Assembly: GCA_017459315.1 (NCBI GenBank)
Contig: JAFUDD010000102.1
Coordinates: forward strand, 1 to 6,093
Direction: 5' to 3'
Length of the DNA: 6,093 nt
Source: Clostridia bacterium
GTDB taxonomy: Bacteria > Bacillota_A > Clostridia > Christensenellales > CAG-138
In this document: piece after piece, positions 1 through 4,599 of the stretch
How positions within the stretch are numbered: the stretch's first letter is position 1
Layout: every line of letters begins with the position of its first letter
Notes under the pieces: generated by a model
The model's input: only the letters and a program-made list of their open reading frames with translations
What the model was told of the DNA's origin: nothing
Databases searched by the model: none
Program-made: the position numbers and the translations under genes

Positions 1-62
1 CCGAGCGCCTTTGCCGCAAAGCCCGACAGCGCGGCGGCGGCGGCTTCATAGATCGTGTTCAT
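1..62 (-). CDS. possible 5' end of a divergent gene (partial, unrecognised)
   Basis: Reading leftwards from an ATG at 62, the frame stays open to the window edge and gives about 20 residues beginning MNTIYEAAAAALSGFAAKAL. An in-frame TAA at 108-110 lies upstream, and no other ATG, GTG or TTG lies between it and 62, so this ATG is the only candidate start. A sigma-A-like promoter sits just upstream (69-97). Its predicted start of transcription falls almost on the ATG, and the AAGGG at 64-68 is too close to act as a normal ribosome binding site. The peptide is too short to assign to a family. The same DNA is also open on the plus strand up to a TAG at 49-51, so it could instead be the 3' end of a plus-strand gene. 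Confidence 0.33.
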   Translation of the reverse strand, partial: MNTIYEAAAAALSGFAAKAL

Positions 63-68
63 ACCCTT

Positions 69-97
69 ATGGTAGCCGCTTTTCGGAAAAAAGTCAA
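69..97 (-). promoter_or_regulatory. sigma-A-like promoter, divergent from spoIIR
   Basis: On the minus strand TTGACT (97-92) is followed, after exactly 17 bases, by TACCAT (74-69). This is a five-of-six match to the -35 consensus and a four-of-six match to the -10 consensus at ideal spacing. It would start transcription near position 62, at the ATG of the possible leftward gene. This is a motif match only. Confidence 0.4.
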
Positions 98-105
98 TCG
101 GAAAC

Positions 106-135
106 GTTTAGACGGGGCAGGGAGAGGGCATACTT
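106..135 (+). promoter_or_regulatory. sigma-F-like promoter of spoIIR
   Basis: GTTTA (106-110), a 15-base spacer, and GGGCATACTT (126-135) fit the forespore sigma-F pattern known from Bacillus (GywTA, 15 bases, GGnrAnAnTw) with a single mismatch, C at the purine position. spoIIR is a classic sigma-F gene, so the placement is biologically sensible. Transcription would start around 141-142, giving a very short leader of about a dozen bases that begins at or within the ribosome binding site GAGGTG (141-146). Confidence 0.5.
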
Positions 136-152
136 TTTCCGAGGTGAACCGA

Positions 153-734
153 ATGAAACGACAATTCCCGTTGCTTTTTCTCCTGTTGCTGCTGCTTCTG
201 CCGGTGCAGACGCACGGCATGACCGCTGTGTACGACGACGTTTTGCGGCTGCATATCCGCGCCAACAGCGATTCCGCTGTCGATCAGGCCGTCAAGCTCC
301 GCGTGCGCGACGCGCTTCGTCCGCTGTTTGCAGCCAAGGACAGCTATACCGACGCCCGCGCGTTTCTGCTTGCCAACGGCGCGCTGCTGCAAAGCACCGC
401 CGAAGCGGTGCTGCAGGAAAACGGCATGGACTACGGCGCGCAGCTGATCCTGGGCCGAGATACGTTCCCCGACCGGACGTACGACGGACAAACCTTCCCT
501 GCGGGCGCGTATGACGCATTGATCGTCAGCCTCGGCCGCGGTGAAGGACAAAACTGGTGGTGCGTGCTGTTCCCGCCGCTGTGCATCGTTACGGAGAACG
601 GCGAGCCGGTCGATCTGAAGGAGGTGCGGCTTGAAAGCTCGATTTTGAAATGGTTCCGACAATGGCGGGCGGACAGGAACAAGCCCATGCCCGCTGAAGA
701 ACAAAAGGAGGATGATGATCCATGCAATCCATGA
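153..734 (+). CDS. spoIIR: stage II sporulation protein R
   Basis: The product is the forespore-made secreted signal that activates the mother-cell protease SpoIIGA, which then processes pro-sigma-E (established for the family). The 193-residue protein has a hydrophobic signal peptide at about 1-22, with a long leucine run. The family-typical block LHIRANSDS lies at 33-41, followed by DQAVKLRVRDAL, and the signature NWWCVLFPPLC is at 134-144. Length is close to the Bacillus protein. I chose ATG 153 because GAGGTG lies 6 bases upstream and the signal peptide starts at once. An in-frame ATG at 69 would place a charged extension before the signal peptide and lies upstream of the likely promoter. 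The acidic C-terminal tail (EEQKEDDD) is poorly conserved in kind. The last 13 bases overlap sleB, which suggests co-transcription and translational coupling. Confidence 0.93.
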   Translation: MKRQFPLLFLLLLLLLPVQTHGMTAVYDDVLRLHIRANSDSAVDQAVKLRVRDALRPLFAAKDSYTDARAFLLANGALLQSTAEAVLQENGMDYGAQLILGRDTFPDRTYDGQTFPAGAYDALIVSLGRGEGQNWWCVLFPPLCIVTENGEPVDLKEVRLESSILKWFRQWRADRNKPMPAEEQKEDDDPCNP

Positions 735-1405
735 AAAAACGGATCGCGCGGGGGCGGTTTTTGCTGCTCGCGCTGCTGCTGCTTTGCAGCGTCGCGCTGC
801 CCGCCGCGGCGGATACGGTGCTGAAAAAAGGCTCTGACGGCGAGGCCGTCGTGGCTCTGCAGCGCAAGCTGCGGCAATGGGGCTATTACAACGGCCCGGT
901 AGATGGCATCTTCGGCTCACAGACCGAGGCCGCCGTGCGCTACTTTCAACGGAAAAACGGCCTGTCCGCCGACGGCATTGTAGGCCCGAGAACCGCCGCC
1001 GCGCTCGGCCTGACGCTTTCCGACGACAGCGCCGCCGCCGTTTCCGGCACGCAGGACAAGGACGTGTATCTGCTGGCGCAATGTATCCACGGCGAAGCCC
1101 GCGGCGAGCCGTATAAAGGGCAGGTCGCCGTCGGCGCGGTGATTCTCAACCGCGTCCGTTCCAGTCAGTTTCCCAACTCGATCTCCGGCGTGATCTATCA
1201 AAAGGGCGCGTTTTCGGTTGTGTCCGACGGGCAGATCCATATGGCGCCGAATGAGTCAGCGCTCAAGGCTGCACGGGATGCGCTCAGCGGGTGGGATCCG
1301 ACCGGCGGGTGTCTGTACTATTACAATCCGAAAAAGACAAGCAACGCGTGGATCCTGTCACGGCCGATCATGCTGACCATCGGCGACCATGTGTTCTGCA
1401 AGTAG
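722..1405 (+). CDS. sleB: spore cortex-lytic enzyme SleB
   Basis: This germination enzyme is a lytic transglycosylase that cleaves cortex peptidoglycan containing muramic-delta-lactam; it is made in the forespore and stored in the dormant spore. The 227 residues comprise a signal peptide (about 1-30, ending AAA before Asp31), one peptidoglycan-binding domain of the PG_binding_1 type (about 33-96; LKKGSDGEAVVALQRKL, FQRKNGLSADGIVGPRT), a short linker and the SleB/Hydrolase_2 catalytic domain (about 113-227). The motif HGEARGE at 123-129 holds the presumed catalytic Glu125, and WDPTGGCLYYYNP (191-203) is typical. It is shorter than the roughly 305-residue B. subtilis SleB, mainly in the linker. 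AGGAGG at 706-711 lies 10 bases before ATG 722; the next in-frame ATG (731) is too far away. The start lies inside spoIIR. ypeB follows 7 bases after the stop. Confidence 0.95.
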   Translation: MQSMKKRIARGRFLLLALLLLCSVALPAAADTVLKKGSDGEAVVALQRKLRQWGYYNGPVDGIFGSQTEAAVRYFQRKNGLSADGIVGPRTAAALGLTLSDDSAAAVSGTQDKDVYLLAQCIHGEARGEPYKGQVAVGAVILNRVRSSQFPNSISGVIYQKGAFSVVSDGQIHMAPNESALKAARDALSGWDPTGGCLYYYNPKKTSNAWILSRPIMLTIGDHVFCK

Positions 1406-1412
1406 GTGCGCC

Positions 1413-2723
1413 ATGAGACGTTTTTTTCGTGGATTTGTTATTTTTTCTCTGCTGGCCGTGATTGCGGCGGGCGGGGTGCTGTACGGTGAAAAGTGCCGGG
1501 AGGCAGATCATTTATTGGACGAGCTCACGGCGCTGCGGCTGCAAAATGAGACGGACGCGGCAAGCGCGGCACGCTCGCTGTCGGATGCGCTCGGCGGGCT
1601 GCGAACGGGACTCCGAAAGCTCTCCGCTGCCGGAACACCGGACGCCACGGCACGGCTCTTTGCCGAGGTTCGTCGGTTGTCCGACCGAGCAGGCGGCGCG
1701 CTCGGCACTATGAACCTTTCGCACGTGGATGGCGCGGCGCTCGGTCAGTTTTTGACCCGCACCGGCGACTACGTGGACACGCTTTTGCGATCCGTGCAGG
1801 GCGGCACAATGCTTTCCGACACCGACACGGCACAGCTCGATGCGATCCATACACAGCTTGCGGCGGTGCAGAATGTGCTTGACGAGCGCATTTCGATCGG
1901 CGCGTTGCCGGATGAAGCCGTTTCGCCGGACGGATACTATACGGCGTCCGAGTCGGGCGGACTTCCGGCGTACCCGGCCATCGAGTACAGCGGCCTATAC
2001 GGCGAAGCGTGCGAAACGGCCGAGCCGCGCGGCTTGCCGGATCGCATCGTTTCGCAGGAGGAGGCGGAACGCCTTGTTCGTGCCGCATGGCCCGATACGG
2101 ATTGGCAGTTTGCCGGACGACGTGAGGGTGCCATAGCGACCTTTGATTTTATCGGGCCGTTGGGCGAAAGCGCCTCCATCACCGAACGCGGCGGCAAGCG
2201 GATCGCCTGGATGATCGAGCCGTCGGGCCGACGCAGCGGAACACCTGCGCCGGAGGAACGCTCGGCGTTTGGGGAAACAGCAAAGGCGTATCTTGCCGAT
2301 GCCGGTTTCGGTGCCATGCAGCCGACGGTCATGCGCCATTATACCGGAGCGGTTGTGCTGCGGCTTTGTGCCATGCAAGACGGCGTGCTGCTCCTGTCCG
2401 ACAGCGTCGATGTCTGGCTCGACCGCGACACCGGGCGCGTGATCGGCTTTGATGCCCGTGCTTATTATCAAAACCATACGCTGCGCGAGCTGCCCGCGCC
2501 GAAGCTGACGGCGGAGGAAGCAAAAAGCGCACTGTCACCCGCGCTCACGCCCGATACCGTTACGCTGTGCCTGCTGTGCCGCGGTACCGAGGAAACGCTG
2601 TGCTATGCGTGTCGCGCCGCAAAGGGCGAGCGCACCTATATCGTCTATCTCAATGCGCAGACCGGCGCCGAGGAGGAGATTCAGGAGCTCCAGACCTCCG
2701 AGGACGGCGAGGCGCTGCGCTGA
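1413..2723 (+). CDS. ypeB: germination protein YpeB (PepSY-repeat partner of SleB)
   Basis: YpeB is required to assemble and keep SleB stable in the dormant spore, and it is degraded during germination (known in Bacillus). The 436-residue protein has one N-terminal membrane or signal segment (about 7-24) and a helical, coiled N-terminal half rich in Leu, Ala and Arg (about 28-165). That half includes the NLSHVDG...LTRTGDYVDTLL region seen in the family. The C-terminal half has three PepSY/YPEB-type repeats (about 211-275, 284-350 and 361-425), with the middle one ending DRDTGRVIGFDARAYYQNH. Length is close to the roughly 450 residues of B. subtilis YpeB. ATG 1413 was chosen over an in-frame ATG at 1389 because it starts directly at the membrane segment and has AGGTG at 1404-1408 just upstream; the earlier ATG lies inside sleB. 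It is last in the operon and is followed by a strong terminator. The sleB-ypeB order matches the conserved bicistron. Confidence 0.92.
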   Translation: MRRFFRGFVIFSLLAVIAAGGVLYGEKCREADHLLDELTALRLQNETDAASAARSLSDALGGLRTGLRKLSAAGTPDATARLFAEVRRLSDRAGGALGTMNLSHVDGAALGQFLTRTGDYVDTLLRSVQGGTMLSDTDTAQLDAIHTQLAAVQNVLDERISIGALPDEAVSPDGYYTASESGGLPAYPAIEYSGLYGEACETAEPRGLPDRIVSQEEAERLVRAAWPDTDWQFAGRREGAIATFDFIGPLGESASITERGGKRIAWMIEPSGRRSGTPAPEERSAFGETAKAYLADAGFGAMQPTVMRHYTGAVVLRLCAMQDGVLLLSDSVDVWLDRDTGRVIGFDARAYYQNHTLRELPAPKLTAEEAKSALSPALTPDTVTLCLLCRGTEETLCYACRAAKGERTYIVYLNAQTGAEEEIQELQTSEDGEALR

Positions 2724-2734
2724 ATACAAGCTGC

Positions 2735-2763
2735 AATCCCCGCGGACTTCCGCGGGGATTTTT
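2735..2763 (+). terminator. Rho-independent terminator of the spoIIR-sleB-ypeB operon
   Basis: The perfect 11-bp stem AATCCCCGCGG (2735-2745) / CCGCGGGGATT (2750-2760) has an ACTT loop and runs into TTTTT (2759-2763). It begins 11 bases after the ypeB stop. Confidence 0.92.
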
Positions 2764-2794
2764 GCGGCGAATTGCGGGAATATGCCGATAAAGG

Positions 2795-2823
2795 TTGAGT
2801 ATTTGGAAAAAACGTGTTAAAAT
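2795..2823 (+). promoter_or_regulatory. sigma-A-like promoter in front of the decayed sensor gene
   Basis: TTGAGT (2795-2800), a 17-base spacer and TAAAAT (2818-2823) form a near-consensus vegetative promoter in a locally AT-rich patch. About 47 bases downstream are an AAGGA ribosome binding site (2858-2862) and the ATG at 2871. The expression signals therefore look intact although the gene they serve is broken. Confidence 0.6.
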
Positions 2824-2870
2824 AATATGAAAATCGTTTTCGACAGCCCCATTGCGGAAGGACAAGCAAC

Positions 2871-3309
2871 ATGACGTATTCCATTATCGGTGTCATTGCC
2901 GCCGGCATCCTCCTGATCATCGACCGGGAAGTGCTTTGGGCGCAGCCCGTTACGACCGTCACGCCGACGCAGCGGCTATATCGCCGCTTCCTCTACGGCG
3001 CTTTTGCGCATGACGTGACCGACGCGGTATGAAGCATTTGGGAAGCGTGCAGGCTCACCGTGATTTCGCTTGTCGATACGACCGTGCATTTTCTCGCAAT
3101 GATCGCCGCGTGCCGTTGACCGAGGATGTTGCGGTCAATGCGAAAACCCTTGTGATGGTGCTCGCCGTGCGGGAATTTGAGGCGGACGTTGCGGAAAACG
3201 GCCGAATCGCCGTGGAGCTGCCTGCGCAGCATCGCTTGGCTACCTTGACGCCATTTTGATGAATCTGCGGATGCCGAAGATGGACGGTCTCGAAGAACTG
3301 CTTCGGTAA
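2871..3309 (+). pseudogene. remnant of a membrane sensor / hybrid histidine kinase: sensor N-terminus plus receiver fragment
   Basis: From ATG 2871 (AAGGA 8 bases upstream), 53 residues are readable. They start MTYSIIGVIAAGILLIIDRE and contain TPTQRLYRRFLYG, which resembles the N-terminal membrane-sensor region of GGDEF proteins and hybrid kinases in Clostridia. A TGA at 3030-3032 interrupts the frame. The same frame continues after it as SIWEACRLTVISLVDTTVHFLAMIAA, so the TGA probably replaced TGG (Trp). At about 3110-3116 the similarity jumps in another frame to a receiver-like domain (EDVAVNAKTLVMVLAVREFE, then ADVAENGRIAVE). A further one-base shift near 3230 leads to SLGYLDAILMNLRMPKMDGL. 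The receiver motif normally reads LMDxRMPxMDG, so the phosphoacceptor Asp is Asn here (3262-3264). A TAA at 3307-3309 ends it. No H-box or ATP-binding domain is present, so an internal deletion removed the kinase core. Family assignment is from remembered motifs, not a search. Confidence 0.7.
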
Positions 3310-3339
3310 CGCATACGATCGGTCGTAAAAACAGAATGG

Positions 3340-3365
3340 AACGGCGGCAGCAATGTCGCCGTTTT
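3340..3365 (+). terminator. GNRA-capped hairpin, probable terminator after the pseudogene
   Basis: AACGGCGGCA (3340-3349) pairs with TGTCGCCGTT (3354-3363) over 10 bp, including one G-U pair, around a GCAA tetraloop. Only four Ts follow (3362-3365), so termination may be incomplete. It ends 22 bases before the ATG of the surface-protein gene, so it may also sit in that gene's leader. Confidence 0.55.
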
Positions 3366-3387
3366 GCGAAGGGGGAAATGGGAACAA

Positions 3388-4551
3388 ATGCGTATAAAAT
3401 GGCACAGACTTTGCGCGTGGCTGCTGTGCGTGCTGCTGCTCGCTCCTGCGTTGCACGCGCTTGCAGAGGAAACGTACTATACTATCACGTTTGACGCGAA
3501 CGGCGGCGCGACCAACACGTCCTCCACAAAGGTCAAGGCGGGCAATGCCATCGGCCGCCTGCCGCCAGCGGCACGGAATGGCTATACGTTCGACGGCTGG
3601 TACACCGACCGGGAGGGCGGTGCAAAGCTCACCAAAGAATGGGAGCCGACCGAGAGCACCACGGTCTACGCGCATTGGACGAAAAAGGAGACGGGCGAAA
3701 CACCCTCGCCCACACCGACGCCTACACCGGATCCAACGCCGACGCCCACACCAACGCCCACACCGACGCCCACACCAACGCCGACGCCCACACCGACGCC
3801 AACAGAGACGCCGACGCCCACACCAACGCCCACACCGACGCCCACACCAACGCCGACGCCCACACCGACGCCAACAGAGACGCCGACGTCCACACCGATA
3901 CCGACGCCAACAGAGACGCCGACGCCCACACCGATACCGACGCCAACAGCGACGCCGACGCCCGCACCGACGCCTGCTCCAACAGCAACGCCTACGCCGA
4001 CACCTGCTCCGGCGCCAACCCCAACGCCGACCGCTGCCCCGACGGTGACGCCGACGGCAACGCCTCGTCCGGCGCAAACTGAAACCGGGAGGAGCCAAGC
4101 CGCCTCCTCGACGGTGACGCCCTCGCCGGCCGTGCGCCAAACAGCGGCAACGTCTCGGCCGACCGAAGCGCCGACGGCCGTCCCAACCGAGCTGCCGACG
4201 GAAATCCCGACCGAGCAGCCGACGGCAAGACCAACGGAGCTGCTAACCGAACCGCCGACAGAGGTGCCGTCTTCCGCACCGCCGCTTGCGACCGAGGACG
4301 AAGCGGCGGGCAAGCCGCCTTTCGAAGAAACGGAGTCGCCAGCTGAAAGCCCATCTACGTCGCAATTCGACAGCGCAAAAGACGTCACGCCGCAGCCCGA
4401 CAGCGCGGAAAGCCGGGAAAGGACGACGCCGACGGCACAAAAGCCCGCGGGCGAACGAACCCTCTTGCCGATCCTGCTGATCGCGGGCGGCGTACTGCTG
4501 GTTGGTTTCATATTTTTCGTGCTTTGGAAACGAAAAAAGGATAACGGATAA
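3388..4551 (+). CDS. membrane-anchored surface protein with InlB B-repeat-like domain and Thr-Pro stalk
   Basis: The function is unknown; the architecture points to a cell-surface or spore-surface protein. Of its 387 residues, 1-27 are a signal peptide (cleavage probably after ALHALA). Residues 30-98 form one Listeria-Bacteroides/InlB B-repeat type (Flg_new) domain, recognised by [20 protein letters not shown] and TTVYAHW. Residues about 106-228 are a nearly pure Thr-Pro array with Glu, Ile, Ser and Ala interruptions. About 229-356 are a Thr/Pro/Glu/Ser-rich spacer. Residues 359-380 are a membrane helix ([22 protein letters not shown]), followed by the positive tail KRKKDNG. No LPXTG motif is seen, so anchoring is by the helix. 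The start at ATG 3388 gives a proper signal peptide; the purine-rich AAGGGGG (3369-3375) is somewhat distant (12 bases), with GGGAAC nearer. No convincing promoter of its own was found. The stalk would project the B-repeat domain from the surface. Confidence 0.85.
   Translation: MRIKWHRLCAWLLCVLLLAPALHALAEETYYTITFDANGGATNTSSTKVKAGNAIGRLPPAARNGYTFDGWYTDREGGAKLTKEWEPTESTTVYAHWTKKETGETPSPTPTPTPDPTPTPTPTPTPTPTPTPTPTPTPTETPTPTPTPTPTPTPTPTPTPTPTETPTSTPIPTPTETPTPTPIPTPTATPTPAPTPAPTATPTPTPAPAPTPTPTAAPTVTPTATPRPAQTETGRSQAASSTVTPSPAVRQTAATSRPTEAPTAVPTELPTEIPTEQPTARPTELLTEPPTEVPSSAPPLATEDEAAGKPPFEETESPAESPSTSQFDSAKDVTPQPDSAESRERTTPTAQKPAGERTLLPILLIAGGVLLVGFIFFVLWKRKKDNG
3751..3894 (+). repeat. 72-bp direct tandem duplication, 71/72 identical
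   Basis: Copy 1 is 3751-3822 and copy 2 is 3823-3894. They differ only at 3889 (T in place of C), which turns a Pro codon of the array into Ser. Each copy encodes 24 residues of the Thr-Pro stalk and carries one TET interruption, so gain or loss of a copy keeps the frame. Confidence 0.88.
3895..3966 (+). repeat. 36-bp direct tandem duplication, 34/36 identical
   Basis: Copies 3895-3930 and 3931-3966 each begin CCGATACCGACGCCAACAG and differ at two bases (GAG to GCG, and CACA to CGCA). They encode [12 protein letters not shown] and [12 protein letters not shown]. This is a second, slightly older in-frame duplication directly after the 72-bp pair. Confidence 0.85.
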
Positions 4552-4583
4552 AAACAAGCCGGAACGAACTTCGTTCCGGCTTG
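4550..4583 (-). terminator. terminator between the convergent genes
   Basis: The 12-bp perfect stem CAAGCCGGAACG (4555-4566) / CGTTCCGGCTTG (4572-4583) has a five-base loop. On the minus strand it is followed by TTTTT (4554-4550), a good terminator for the hydrolase gene whose stop is 16 bases away. On the plus strand the tail is only CTGTTCT, so termination of the surface-protein gene would be weaker. Confidence 0.85.
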
Positions 4584-4599
4584 CTGTTCTATGCAGTTG

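Larger units (their letters stand above)
3703..4070 (+). repeat. Thr-Pro codon array (low-complexity stalk DNA)
   Basis: About 370 bases are built almost entirely from ACG/ACA/ACC-CCN codon pairs, read as (Thr-Pro)n. Period-6 structure is obvious, with longer repeats superimposed (listed separately). Towards the 3' end Ala codons enter and the order loosens. The composition explains the long open frames in every other phase here. Confidence 0.9.

Noticed and set aside
600..721. Separate sigma-G promoter for sleB within the end of spoIIR
   Set aside because: I looked for it because sleB is usually forespore sigma-G controlled, but no acceptable pair of boxes was seen.
108..920. Long minus-strand open frame opposite spoIIR and sleB
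   Set aside because: It is antisense to two well-recognised genes, has no plausible domain, and arises from GC-rich codon bias.
3030..3032. TGA read as Trp through a changed genetic code or recoding
   Set aside because: spoIIR, ypeB and the hydrolase all end at TGA in the expected place, and the remnant has further frameshifts and a deletion, so it is a true pseudogene stop.
3312..3319. CATACGAT resembling a sigma-E -10 box for the surface-protein gene
   Set aside because: No acceptable -35 box is found 14-16 bases upstream; it is not enough to call a promoter.
3700..4070. Regular repeats that might suggest a CRISPR array
   Set aside because: There are no unique spacers between conserved repeats; the units are contiguous, in frame and inside a coding sequence.
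3055..4140. Long minus-strand open frame coding an Arg-, Gly- and Cys-rich repetitive protein
   Set aside because: It is the antisense of the Thr-Pro codon array, where the period-6 composition keeps stops out of every frame. It has no family resemblance and extends across the pseudogene region.
3666..4511. Minus-strand open frame coding a Val-Gly repeat protein
   Set aside because: It is also a mirror of the Thr-Pro array. The plus-strand frame has a signal peptide, a recognisable domain and a membrane anchor, so it is the real one.
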